DNA of 64,000 nt from Mesorhizobium loti (GTDB lineage: Bacteria > Pseudomonadota > Alphaproteobacteria > Rhizobiales > Rhizobiaceae): contig CP050293.1 of the NCBI GenBank assembly GCA_014189435.1, positions 4,655,001-4,719,000 on the forward strand, read 5' to 3'. A model generated the notes under the pieces. That model worked only from the letters and a program-made list of their open reading frames with translations. It made no database searches and was not told where the DNA came from. Made by a program: the position numbers and the translations under genes. Each line of letters opens with the position of its first letter. Within the stretch, counting starts at the first letter, position 1. Positions 17,947-26,179 of the stretch are shown piece after piece.

Positions 17947-18429
17947 CTACGGAACTTCGGCGCCTTTGTCACCGGCATTCGGCAGGTGTGTATCGAGGGC
18001 TCGCAACGCGTCCATCAGCGCTGCGAAGCGCTGCTGGCCGATGCGCCCGACATAGCGCCGCTCGATCTCAAGCTTGATGCGGTCACCGTCGCGCAAGGCG
18101 TCCAGTCCCTTACTTGTGTAGCCGACAAGCTTGCCGCGCCCGTCTCGCGGATCGGGCAGGCGCTGTACCACGCCTTCCGCCTCCAGCCCATCGAGCAATT
18201 GCTGGACCGCCTGCTTGGAAATCGCCGAGCGATCAATCAGAGCAGCCTGGCGAATCCCGTCGCGAGAGATATGCCCCAGCAGCCCGGCGCGCGCTTCCGT
18301 GAACCAGCCGTGACCGGCAGCGCGCATCGCAGCGGCGAATTCGGCCTGCCAGGCGCGGCTCGCCTGCCACAGGCGCCAACCGATGTGGTCGAGCAATGCT
18401 TCGGCTTTTTCGTCAAGCTCCTTGACCAT
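17947..18429 (-). CDS. MarR-family transcriptional regulator
   Basis: A 160-residue winged-helix protein. The recognition region is RSAISKQAVQQLLDGLEAEGVVQR near the middle, followed by the wing DPRDGRGKLVGYTSKG. It probably acts as a dimeric repressor. The ATG at 18429 is preferred over a TTG at 18453 that would overlap the palindrome upstream. It is divergent from a small hypothetical gene at 18514, with a GTCAAG/CTTGAC palindrome between them, so it likely controls itself and that gene. Confidence 0.85.
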   Translation of the reverse strand: MVKELDEKAEALLDHIGWRLWQASRAWQAEFAAAMRAAGHGWFTEARAGLLGHISRDGIRQAALIDRSAISKQAVQQLLDGLEAEGVVQRLPDPRDGRGKLVGYTSKGLDALRDGDRIKLEIERRYVGRIGQQRFAALMDALRALDTHLPNAGDKGAEVP

Positions 18430-18448
18430 TTTATCGATGCTCCGTATA

Positions 18449-18463
18449 GTCAAGATACTTGAC
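18449..18463. promoter_or_regulatory. Palindrome in the divergent MarR promoter region
   Basis: GTCAAG ATA CTTGAC is a perfect 6+6 inverted repeat with a 3-bp centre. It lies 20 bp before the marR start and 51 bp before the divergent gene. MarR dimers bind palindromes of this size in their own promoters, so this is the best operator candidate. Confidence 0.55.
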
Positions 18464-18513
18464 GACTCCCATCGCGTCGAGCGATTTCGAACTCAAACCT
18501 GGGACCTCGGACA

Positions 18514-18831
18514 ATGACAATTCTGAACAGGGACACGCTGGCCATCATCATGATCGGCACCACGCATGTCATCGACATGGGCGGCAAGAGCGCCTTCATC
18601 CACTACCAAACCGCTGAAAAGGCACACATGCTGCTGCCGGACGGCACCCGCTTCCATGGACAATGGGACCTGCTGGACGACGGCTACAAGGTCGAATGGG
18701 CGGATGGCCCGGCCGGCTCCTGGAAACTCGATCACAAGCCGGGAGCCATCGACTATGTCGATGCAACTGGCACTGTGCGCGGGCGCATCTCGCGCATCGA
18801 TTTCGGCGATCCTGCCAGCCTGGCGGCCTGA
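18514..18831 (+). CDS. Conserved hypothetical protein, 105 residues
   Basis: No family recognised. The protein is soluble, rich in aromatic and acidic residues (FHGQWDLLDDGY, DGPAGSWKLDH), with a likely beta-rich fold of lipocalin- or DUF995-like size. There is no signal peptide or membrane segment. It is divergent from the MarR gene and starts about 50 bp from the predicted operator, so it is the likely regulated target. Confidence 0.65.
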   Translation: MTILNRDTLAIIMIGTTHVIDMGGKSAFIHYQTAEKAHMLLPDGTRFHGQWDLLDDGYKVEWADGPAGSWKLDHKPGAIDYVDATGTVRGRISRIDFGDPASLAA

Positions 18832-18840
18832 TCGGTACAG

Positions 18841-19485
18841 TCAGGCGCCGAGCAAGCCGTCACCGATCGCCTGATCGAGCAACCCGACCGCATCCGCCAG
18901 CTTCTCGTCGATGACATGGAGATATTCGGTCCAGTCACTGACATGCTGCAAATCGGCCGCGCCGTCGGAAATGCCGCGCAGCCCGATCAGCGGGATGTCG
19001 AACAGCTGGCAGGCGCGCAGGCAAGCGAACGTCTCCATGTCGACCATATCTGCGGCGATCACATCATAAGCCGCACCGGTGACGATCGCGCCGCCGGTCG
19101 ACAGCGTCGCCTCCCTTACATCAGGAATCCTAAACGGCAATGGCACGGTCACCGGCAGGTCGAGGAAGGGTGTCGCGCCTTTCTCGAAGCCGAGCGGCGA
19201 GGCATCGATGTCGCGATAGCTGACCGAGACGGCCTGGTAGATTTCCGTCTGTTCCAGCGTCCGGCTGCCGGCTGAGCCGAGCGACACGACGAGGTCAGGC
19301 AGTGCCTTCTGCGATTTCAGCCAGGAGAGTTCCGCGCCCAGCCTGACGCCGGCCTCGACAGGACCGACGCCTGTCATCAGCGGCGTGAACAGTTGCTTGA
19401 GGTGTGGACCGTATTCGGCTTGCGCCGCCATGACGAAGAGGACGTCCTTGCCCGACAGGCGCGCCACTTTACCGGCCATGATCAT
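18841..19485 (-). CDS. MTA/SAH nucleosidase-like phosphorylase-superfamily protein
   Basis: A 214-residue member of the PNP/UDP phosphorylase fold. TGVGPVEAG near residue 39, SLGSAGSR near residue 68, the purine/ribose motif VDMETFA near residue 148 and ISDGA near residue 172 match the 5'-methylthioadenosine/S-adenosylhomocysteine nucleosidase group, where the Met-Glu pair and the Asp are catalytic. It would cleave MTA or SAH to adenine and the thioribose. Two close ATGs (19485, 19479) share one AGGAG sequence, so the start is uncertain by two residues. Confidence 0.8.
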   Translation of the reverse strand: MIMAGKVARLSGKDVLFVMAAQAEYGPHLKQLFTPLMTGVGPVEAGVRLGAELSWLKSQKALPDLVVSLGSAGSRTLEQTEIYQAVSVSYRDIDASPLGFEKGATPFLDLPVTVPLPFRIPDVREATLSTGGAIVTGAAYDVIAADMVDMETFACLRACQLFDIPLIGLRGISDGAADLQHVSDWTEYLHVIDEKLADAVGLLDQAIGDGLLGA

Positions 19486-19617
19486 TTACTCCTCTGCCGA
19501 TCACCTGCTTATCTGCACCGCCGCCCGCCGGGACCCGCTGCCTGCGGCAGCTCCCGACGTTCGCGGCCTTTCATCGTGCCACTGGCACGATGAATTCGCC
19601 TGCGGCGAACCGGCCAC

Positions 19618-20076
19618 TCACCCTTCTATGCCGTCGCGGCCAACCACGGTCATCATCGTGCCGGTCATGGTAGCAATCAGTTTGGCTTCGCCGTCGGCGG
19701 CGAAGGCATAGGCCTGGCCGTCGGCAACGATGATGGTGCGGCCGGGTTTGGTCACCGAGCCGCGAAACAGGAAGCGCTCGCCCCTGCCCGGCGCCAGCAG
19801 ATTGACCTTGAACTCGATGGTGAGCACGCCAGAGTTTTCCGGCATCAGCGAAAACGCCGCATAGCCGCAGGCCGAGTCCAGCGCGGTCGAAATGACGCCG
19901 GCGTGCAGAAAGCCGTGCTGCTGAGTCAGTGCTTCCGAATAGGGCATCTCGATCTCGATGATGCCGGGCGTCACCAGTGTCAGTTCGGCGCCGATCGTGG
20001 CCATCGCCTTCTGGCGCGCGAAGGAGGTCCTGACGCGATCTTCATAGTCCGGGGCGGGTACGATCTTTGCTGCCAT
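19618..20076 (-). CDS. PaaI-family hotdog thioesterase (chromosomal copy)
   Basis: A 152-residue hotdog protein with QQHGFLHAGVISTALDSACG, the PaaI-like active-site region, and TKPGRTI near residue 110. It is of equal length and clearly paralogous to the element-borne protein at 11641-12099. It hydrolyses CoA thioesters of unknown identity. The surrounding genes are not obviously metabolic partners. Confidence 0.87.
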   Translation of the reverse strand: MAAKIVPAPDYEDRVRTSFARQKAMATIGAELTLVTPGIIEIEMPYSEALTQQHGFLHAGVISTALDSACGYAAFSLMPENSGVLTIEFKVNLLAPGRGERFLFRGSVTKPGRTIIVADGQAYAFAADGEAKLIATMTGTMMTVVGRDGIEG

Positions 20077-20216
20077 GGCCGCTGCCTTCCTTTATGCGGA
20101 TAAGCTTATTGCAGAGGCATGGGCGGCAGGCAAATGCTTTTGCTGCACTGCAGCAATCGACCTCGTCTTCTGGCCGGCGGCACGCATCCGTCAGGGATTG
20201 GCGATATCCAACGGGT

Positions 20217-21506
20217 TCAAGCCGACCTGCGCAATGCGCAGAAGTAAAACCCGTCGGTGCCGCTCAGCGCCGGCGACAGCGAGATGTCGCCTTTGGCGCC
20301 GATGCGTACGGCTGCCTCATGGCCGGGAAAACGGCTGTCCCAGAGCGCGCGATGGTCGACCGGGACAAAACCGCTGTTGCGCTCCCGGAAGGCCGCGACC
20401 TGCTCGCCATTCTCCTCATCGAAGACCGAGCAGGTGATGTAGACCAGCAGGCCGCCCGGTTTGACATAGGCCCTGGCCGCATCGAGGATCGCCTGCTGCT
20501 CACCCTTGCGGGCATCGAGCTGTCTTTGCGTCAGCCGCCATTTGGCGTCGGGGCGGCGCCGCCAGGTGCCGCTGCCGGTGCAGGGCGCATCAACCAGCAC
20601 GATGTCCATGTGGTTGCCGAGCGGGGCGAGTTCGGCCGGCTTGGTGACGATCTGGACATTGCGGTTTTCAGAGCGGCGGATGCGGTCGAAGATCGGCGCC
20701 AACCGGGCCTTTTCGGCATCGTGGGCAAAGATCTGGCCCCGATTGTCCATCGAAGCCGACAGGGCCAGTGTCTTGCCACCGGCGCCGGCGCAGAAATCCA
20801 GCACCTGCATACCGGCTTCGGCCCCGGCAAGGGCGGCCGCGATCTGCGAGCCTTCGTCCTGGACCTCGAACCAGCCTTTCTGGAAGGCCGGCTCGGCCTG
20901 AACGTTTGGGTGCCGGCCGTCGCCGTCGATCGGCGGGATGCGGATGCCGTGCGGGGCTATTGCCGAGGGTTTCGCACCGGTTCCCGTCAGTTCGGCCAGC
21001 ACCTTGTCGCGATTGGCTTGCAAGGTATTGACCCTGAGGTCGAGCGGCGGGCGTGTCGCCAGCGCGGCGCCCTCATCGGCCCAGCTGGGGCCAAAGGCTC
21101 GCTCGAAAAGCGGCGCGCACCAGTCAGGAACATCCGCCCGCACCGCGTCCGGCGCATCGGCAAGCCGGCGATCGGCAATTGCCTGAAGCTCTGCGGCGCT
21201 CAGCAGCGGCGGTGCGAACTTGTCGCCATCGAGCGCGTCGTTGAGCGACTGGGCCGTCTGGCCCCATTCGAGCAGCAGCGCGCCGAAGCCGATGGCGCGC
21301 GGCGTGTCCTCGCCCAGCAGCCAGCCGGCGGAACGCTTGTGACGCAAGGCGTCGTAGACGATGTTGCCGATCGCCGCACGGTCGCCGCCGCCGGCAAAGC
21401 GATGCGACAGGCCCCAATCCTTCAGCGCGTCCGCCACCGGCCGGTGGCGCCGGCCGATGTCTTCCAGCACTTCGATGGCCGCAGCCAGCCGTCCGCCCAG
21501 TCGCAT
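20217..21506 (-). CDS. RsmB/NOP-family rRNA (cytosine-C5) methyltransferase
   Basis: A 429-residue protein. The N-terminal third is an RNA-binding region (RAAIGNIVYDALRHKRS). The SAM-binding motif is VLDFCAGAGGKTLALS near residue 236; the two conserved cysteines lie in VDAPCTGSGTWRR (near residue 306) and VYITCSVFDEENGE (near residue 364), the latter type being the nucleophile. It methylates a cytosine in 16S rRNA, probably C967 or C1407; the exact target cannot be read. The start has no strong ribosome-binding sequence. Confidence 0.9.
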   Translation of the reverse strand: MRLGGRLAAAIEVLEDIGRRHRPVADALKDWGLSHRFAGGGDRAAIGNIVYDALRHKRSAGWLLGEDTPRAIGFGALLLEWGQTAQSLNDALDGDKFAPPLLSAAELQAIADRRLADAPDAVRADVPDWCAPLFERAFGPSWADEGAALATRPPLDLRVNTLQANRDKVLAELTGTGAKPSAIAPHGIRIPPIDGDGRHPNVQAEPAFQKGWFEVQDEGSQIAAALAGAEAGMQVLDFCAGAGGKTLALSASMDNRGQIFAHDAEKARLAPIFDRIRRSENRNVQIVTKPAELAPLGNHMDIVLVDAPCTGSGTWRRRPDAKWRLTQRQLDARKGEQQAILDAARAYVKPGGLLVYITCSVFDEENGEQVAAFRERNSGFVPVDHRALWDSRFPGHEAAVRIGAKGDISLSPALSGTDGFYFCALRRSA

Positions 21507-21687
21507 GGTCTTGTTCCGTCACGCAGAAAATTATTCCGGCCCTGCTCTAGAGCGCGCAACCGGCGGGCACAAGCAGGCCAGCCGGCACAACCGCTCTGCT
21601 TTCCAACTTTTCTGGTTGCGAATACTCTTTCGGTTGTGATTCGCGGCGCGAAAAGGCGGACCGGCGGATCGACACGAGGAGAGGGCA

Positions 21688-22365
21688 ATGAAGACTTATC
21701 TGGCGGAAGTTCTAGGCACATTTCTATTGGTGTTCATCGGTACGGCTTCTGTGGTGACGGGCGGCTTCGGCGGTGCGGTGCCGCTCGGCCAGGAAGGCAT
21801 CGGTCTGGCATTCGGCATCGGCCTCATTGCGGCGGCCTATGCGATCGGCCCCATTTCGGGCGCGCATCTCAATCCAGCGGTGACACTCGGCGTCTTCCTT
21901 GCCGGCCGGCTGCCGGCCAAGGACGTCATCCCCTACTGGATCGCGCAGGTCATCGGCGGCGTCCTTGCTTCGCTGGCGCTGTGGATCATCGTCTCCGGCC
22001 AGGTTGGCGGACACACCACAGGCTTCGGCGCCAATGGCTGGGACGTGACGAAATGGGGTGTCAGCTCGGCATTCCTGTGGGAAGTGATCGGCACCTTCAC
22101 CTTCGTCACCGTGATCCTGGGCGTCACGGCTGAAAAGCACTCGACGGCGTTCGCCGGGCTGGTCATCGGCCTGACGCTGGCAGGGTTGCACTTTGCCATC
22201 ATCCCGGTGACCGGCACCTCGCTCAATCCGGCCCGGTCGATCGGCCCGGCGCTGTTTTCGGGAACTGCCGCGATCGGCCAGCTCTGGCTGTTCATCGTTG
22301 CACCGCTGATCGGCGGCGCCATCGCCGGCGTCGTCGCCAAGGCACGCATCTTCGAGAAGGACTGA
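21688..22365 (+). CDS. aqpZ: Aquaporin Z
   Basis: A 225-residue major intrinsic protein with six membrane helices. Both half-helix loops are present: SGAHLNPAVTLG near residue 59 and GTSLNPARSIGP near residue 180, the Arg after the second NPA being part of the selectivity filter. The His in GLHFAII and small residues fit a water-selective channel rather than a glycerol facilitator. GGAGAGGG precedes the ATG. It is followed by a strong terminator. Its last 40 codons plus the terminator recur, diverged, at 29131-29318. Confidence 0.95.
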   Translation: MKTYLAEVLGTFLLVFIGTASVVTGGFGGAVPLGQEGIGLAFGIGLIAAAYAIGPISGAHLNPAVTLGVFLAGRLPAKDVIPYWIAQVIGGVLASLALWIIVSGQVGGHTTGFGANGWDVTKWGVSSAFLWEVIGTFTFVTVILGVTAEKHSTAFAGLVIGLTLAGLHFAIIPVTGTSLNPARSIGPALFSGTAAIGQLWLFIVAPLIGGAIAGVVAKARIFEKD

Positions 22366-22386
22366 GTTTCGAAGGCTCGGGCATCG

Positions 22387-22416
22387 AAAGGCGCGGGCCA
22401 GGTCCGCGCCTTTTTT
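22387..22416 (+). terminator. Rho-independent terminator of aqpZ
   Basis: AAGGCGCGG (22388-22396) and CCGCGCCTT (22404-22412) form a 9-bp GC-rich stem with a 7-base loop, followed by TTTTTT. It lies 22 bp after the aqpZ stop. Confidence 0.9.
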
Positions 22417-22483
22417 GTTGGCGATAGACCCATCTAATTCTCGCCAACGGCTCGGCCTCAAGACAATGATTAGTCTCGGCATT

Positions 22484-23953
22484 TTACCCGAGATCAGGTG
22501 TTTTTGAGAAACGGGTTTTCAGGAGGGTCCGAAATTTCTGCATAGTCTTTTCGGTTGTCTGCGCATCGGCAGCCGCAAAGCCCATGACAAGACCGTTTTG
22601 CTCCGTGCCGTGACGGTACTGGATCGACAGCGCCGAGACATTGATGCCCTGCTGGAGCGCCGCCTCGGCGACCGCCCTGTCGCTGCATATGTCGCGGAAA
22701 ATGCCGACGACCTGGATGCCGGATTCGGTCGTGTGGAAATCCAGCCATTCGCCGAGATGCCTTTGCGCGCTTTCCAGAAAGAACTGCCGCCTCTCCCCAT
22801 AGAGCCGCCGCATGCGCCTGAGGTGACGGGTGAAATGCCCCTCATTCATGAAGTCGGCCAGCGCGGCCTGGGTCAGCAAGGGGGCGAACTGGCCGGTCAC
22901 GCTCAGCGCCGAGACGATCGTATGGTCGATCGCCTTGGGCACCACCAGGAAGCCGAGCCGCATGGCTGGAAACAGTATCTTCGCGAAGGTGCCGACATAG
23001 ACCACGCGATTTGACGCGCCGATGCCCTGTAGCGCAGGAATCGGCTGTCCTTGAAAACGATATTCGCCGTCATAGTCATCCTCGATGATCCATGAGCGCC
23101 AGGTCTCGGCCATGTGCAGGAGATTGAGCCGCTGTTCCATCGGCATGGTTATGCCGAGAGGGTGATGGCAGGAGGGCGTCACAAAGATCATGCGCGGAAT
23201 GACAGGCGGCGGATCGAGGTGCCAGCCGGCGTTGCTGACGCGCAGCGGTGCCAGTTTCGCGCCGGCCGAGACAAAGGCCGAACCGGCGCCATAGTATCCT
23301 GGTTCCTCCATCCATACCGTGTCGCCTTCATCGATCAGCAGCCGAGCCAGAAGATCGAACGCCGACTGGGCACCATTGGTGACGACGATCTGTTCGGGGC
23401 TGCACTTCACGCCCCGCGAAGCCGTGAGATAGCGAGCTATGGCTTCGCAAAGAGGGGGATAGCCTTTGACGTGATAGGTTCCGAAAAGGTCGATGTGCGC
23501 GAATTTTGCGCGGCGACTGAGCAGCTTGGACCAGGTGTTGAAAGGAAAGTTATCCGGATCCGGCATGCCGGGGTGAAAGGCCAGCATGCCCGGCCGGCCA
23601 TGATGGTAGGGTTGGGCGAGCATGGTCTGCCCACGCAAGGATATCGGGTTCTCGTCCGCTGCTGAGACATGTTCCTGCACGGCCGAACGGGTTGGCAGAT
23701 CCATCACCACTGAGGGCCTGCGCGGCCGCATGGCCAGGTAGCCTTCAAGCGCCAGTTGGTCGCAAGCAGCAATCACGGTGTTGCGGCCAACGTGCAGATC
23801 CCGCGCCATAACCCGTGTCGAGGGCAGCGCGTGACCGCTCGGCAACACGCGGTGCTCGATCAGATCACGCAACTGGACATAGAGCTGCCGATGCAAATTG
23901 GCGGGGCTGTCGCGATCCAGTGAAATGCCGTCGATTGGAAAACTGGTCTTCAT
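22484..23953 (-). CDS. mocR: MocR/PdxR-type regulator (GntR helix-turn-helix fused to aminotransferase)
   Basis: A 489-residue fusion. The N-terminal GntR winged helix (about residues 15-80) has LPSGHALPSTRVMARDLHVGRNTV. A fold-type-I aminotransferase domain follows, with VVTNGAQSAFDLLARLL, IIEDDYDGEYRF (the PLP-phosphate/pyridine contacts) and the Schiff-base lysine in VGTFAKILFPAMR. MocR was named in rhizobial rhizopine catabolism; here the divergent genes are of the mocA, mocC and mocB types, which supports the symbol. It probably binds the GGTTCC/GGAACC repeats in the shared promoter region and responds to an amine such as an inosamine. Confidence 0.85.
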   Translation of the reverse strand: MKTSFPIDGISLDRDSPANLHRQLYVQLRDLIEHRVLPSGHALPSTRVMARDLHVGRNTVIAACDQLALEGYLAMRPRRPSVVMDLPTRSAVQEHVSAADENPISLRGQTMLAQPYHHGRPGMLAFHPGMPDPDNFPFNTWSKLLSRRAKFAHIDLFGTYHVKGYPPLCEAIARYLTASRGVKCSPEQIVVTNGAQSAFDLLARLLIDEGDTVWMEEPGYYGAGSAFVSAGAKLAPLRVSNAGWHLDPPPVIPRMIFVTPSCHHPLGITMPMEQRLNLLHMAETWRSWIIEDDYDGEYRFQGQPIPALQGIGASNRVVYVGTFAKILFPAMRLGFLVVPKAIDHTIVSALSVTGQFAPLLTQAALADFMNEGHFTRHLRRMRRLYGERRQFFLESAQRHLGEWLDFHTTESGIQVVGIFRDICSDRAVAEAALQQGINVSALSIQYRHGTEQNGLVMGFAAADAQTTEKTMQKFRTLLKTRFSKTPDLG

Positions 23954-23955
23954 TG

Positions 23956-23999
23956 TGGTTCCAAAAAATCAAAGCGATCTGGCTCTAACAATGGAACCA
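23956..23999. promoter_or_regulatory. Paired TGGTTCCA / TGGAACCA sites in the moc promoter region
   Basis: TGGTTCCA at 23956-23963 and its exact inverse TGGAACCA at 23992-23999 are 36 bp apart centre to centre, between the divergent mocR-like and oxidoreductase genes. MocR-type dimers bind two half-sites separated by several helical turns. The first site abuts the regulator start, allowing autorepression. Confidence 0.5.
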
Positions 24000-24051
24000 A
24001 AGCAGTCCTAGGCTCAAGAAAAATGCGATCAGGTTCAGATGGGACTGACCG

Positions 24052-25170
24052 ATGCAATGCATAAGGGTGGGTGTGATCGGTGCCGGTGGCGTTGCCCAGG
24101 TCGAACACATTCCCAATCTGCTCAAGTTGCACCGGCAGTTCGAGGTCCTCGGGGTCTATGATCCGTCGCAGAAAGTCCGCGTCTTTGTCGAAGAGGAGTT
24201 CGGCCTCAGGACATTTGCCGAGCTCGATGAGCTTCTTGCCATGCCGCTTGACGCCGTAGTCATAGCTTCGCCGGATGCGTTGCACCTGGAACAGAGTCTC
24301 GCTGCCCTCGCCAAGGGTCTGCATGTCTTCTGTGAAAAACCGCTTTGCTACGGTGTGCAAGACATCGACGAATTGATCGCCGCCAGGGATCGCGCCGGAA
24401 AGGTGCTCCAGGTCGGCTATATGAAGCGCTTCGACCCGAGCTACGAGGCGGCACTGAAAATGCTGCCGGGCACGGCCCGGACGCTTCGCTATATTTCGGT
24501 CGAGGTCAACGATCCCGACGCCTGGCCCTTCATCCGGCACGCCTCCAGTTGCCGGGGTGACGACGTCGCGGCGGAATTGATTGCCTCGACCGAAGCAAGG
24601 CAGCGCGAGCAGGTGGACCGCGCGGTACCCGGGATCGACGATCCCAACGCGTTTCGCGGCTTCGTCGGCGCCTATTGTTCGTCGATCGTGCACGACGTCA
24701 ACGCCATCCATGGCTTGCTTGACGCGCTCGGCATCGCCGATGGCGAAATCGTCGGCGCCTGGCTGTTCGCCAAAGGCGAAGGCGGACAGGGCGCCGTGCG
24801 ACTGCTCAACGGCCAGGCATTGTGGAACATGGTCCACATCGCGACTCCAAGGCTACCCGAATACCGCGAGCGCATCACGCTCTACTTCGACGACGCCTCG
24901 CTTGAGCTGGAATTCCCCTCGCCCTATCTCAACCATCAACCGACGCGGCTGACCATCCGCACCGGCGGCGGCCACACGCTCTCCAGCCGCGACATCCGCA
25001 GCGGCTACGAAGAGGCATTCGTCGAGGAGTTGAAAGGTTTCTGGTCGGCGGTCGTCGAAGGCGCACCGGCGCGCAACACCGCCGAGCATGCCCGCCGCGA
25101 CATGACGCTGCTGGCCGGCCTCGCCCGCCATCACCTGGCCCAGTCGAAGCAATCAGGAGTTCGCCCGTGA
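24052..25170 (+). CDS. mocA: Gfo/Idh/MocA-family oxidoreductase
   Basis: A 372-residue NAD(P)-dependent dehydrogenase. VGVIGAGGVAQVEHI at the start is the Rossmann motif; HVFCEKPLCYG near residue 93 carries the conserved EKP lysine; SSIVHDVNAIHGL near residue 206 holds the catalytic His/Asp pair. The family oxidises sugars, inositols and inosamines. It is the first gene of an apparent five-gene operon, its TGA overlapping the next GTG. With an IolE/MocC-type gene next and a MocR-type regulator opposite, an inositol or inosamine substrate is likely. The symbol reflects that context. Confidence 0.85.
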   Translation: MQCIRVGVIGAGGVAQVEHIPNLLKLHRQFEVLGVYDPSQKVRVFVEEEFGLRTFAELDELLAMPLDAVVIASPDALHLEQSLAALAKGLHVFCEKPLCYGVQDIDELIAARDRAGKVLQVGYMKRFDPSYEAALKMLPGTARTLRYISVEVNDPDAWPFIRHASSCRGDDVAAELIASTEARQREQVDRAVPGIDDPNAFRGFVGAYCSSIVHDVNAIHGLLDALGIADGEIVGAWLFAKGEGGQGAVRLLNGQALWNMVHIATPRLPEYRERITLYFDDASLELEFPSPYLNHQPTRLTIRTGGGHTLSSRDIRSGYEEAFVEELKGFWSAVVEGAPARNTAEHARRDMTLLAGLARHHLAQSKQSGVRP

Positions 25171-26066
25171 AGGTTCGCATCGGCATCAATCCGATCACCT
25201 GGTCAAACGATGACGTGCCGGAGCTCGGCGGTGATACGCCGCTTGACGTCTGTCTCAGCGAAACCAGGCAGGCCGGCTATGCCGGCACCGAACTTGGCGG
25301 CAAGTTTCCGCGCCGGTCGGCTGAACTCAAGCCGATCATGGAGCAGTATGGACTTGCCGTGATCTCCGGCTGGTATGATGGCCGTTGCGACGAGAAGGAT
25401 GTCGGTGCGGAGATGGATGCGATCATGCCGCATCTCCAGCTTCTGAAGGATATGGGCTCGACCCATGTCGTCTACGCTGACACCTCGCGCGGCCGCCACA
25501 ACGCCATCTGGGGACCGATCTCGCAGCGCCCTGTGCTGAACCCGGAAGAATGGCCCGCCTACGGCCGCAAGTTGACCATGCTGGCCGAGAGAATGGCGGA
25601 TTTTGGCGTGCGCATGGCCTTTCACCACCATATGGGAACCATCGTCGAAACCGATGCCGAAGTGGGCCTCTTGATGCACCACACCGGCGAAGCCGTTGGC
25701 CTGCTCTACGACACCGGCCATTCCACATTTTCGGGCGGCGACCCGTTGGCCCTGATCAAGGCGCAGGTCAAACGCGTCGTGCATGTGCATTGCAAGGATG
25801 CTCGCAAAGCCGTGCTCGAGCGTGCCCGCGCCGAGGACATGAGTTTTATGGGTGCGGTCATGGACGGGATCTTCACCGTCCCCGGCGACGGCTTCATCGA
25901 TTACCCGGCCATTTTGCGGGTGCTTGCCGACAACGGTTATAGCGGCTGGCTGGTCGTCGAGGCCGAGCAGGATCCCAACAAGGCCAACCCGCTGACCTAT
26001 GCGACGATGGGCTTCCAGAACCTGTCGCGCATGGCGAGGCAAGCCGGATTTGATGTCATTGAGTGA
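25167..26066 (+). CDS. mocC: IolE/MocC-type inosose dehydratase-like TIM-barrel protein
   Basis: A 299-residue xylose-isomerase-like TIM barrel starting RIGINPITWSNDDVPELGG, the signature N-terminus of IolE and MocC. Metal ligands are expected in FHHHMGTIVET, LLYDTGHSTFSG and VVHVHCKDAR. IolE dehydrates 2-keto-myo-inositol; MocC acts in rhizopine degradation. GTG start, with AGGAGT upstream and a GTGA overlap with the preceding gene. If no other iol genes are nearby, the MocC assignment is better than IolE, but sequence alone does not separate them here. Confidence 0.87.
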   Translation: MKVRIGINPITWSNDDVPELGGDTPLDVCLSETRQAGYAGTELGGKFPRRSAELKPIMEQYGLAVISGWYDGRCDEKDVGAEMDAIMPHLQLLKDMGSTHVVYADTSRGRHNAIWGPISQRPVLNPEEWPAYGRKLTMLAERMADFGVRMAFHHHMGTIVETDAEVGLLMHHTGEAVGLLYDTGHSTFSGGDPLALIKAQVKRVVHVHCKDARKAVLERARAEDMSFMGAVMDGIFTVPGDGFIDYPAILRVLADNGYSGWLVVEAEQDPNKANPLTYATMGFQNLSRMARQAGFDVIE

Positions 26067-26179
26067 TTGAGGCCGCCATGCGGCCTCCAGGGAACCAGTG
26101 CTGAGGAATGAGACTGGAATGAAGGGGCAACTGGACTGCCGACCGTAATTGCGGCGGCGGAAAACAAACAGGAGGTTCT

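Noticed and set aside
16704..18077. Long plus-strand open frame (457 codons) opposite guaA
   Set aside because: It is the high-GC shadow of guaA and the MarR gene; the composition is Ala/Arg/Asp-rich without motifs.
20067..22133. 688-codon plus-strand open frame
   Set aside because: It runs antisense through the RsmB-like gene and then out of frame through aqpZ; no domain is recognisable.
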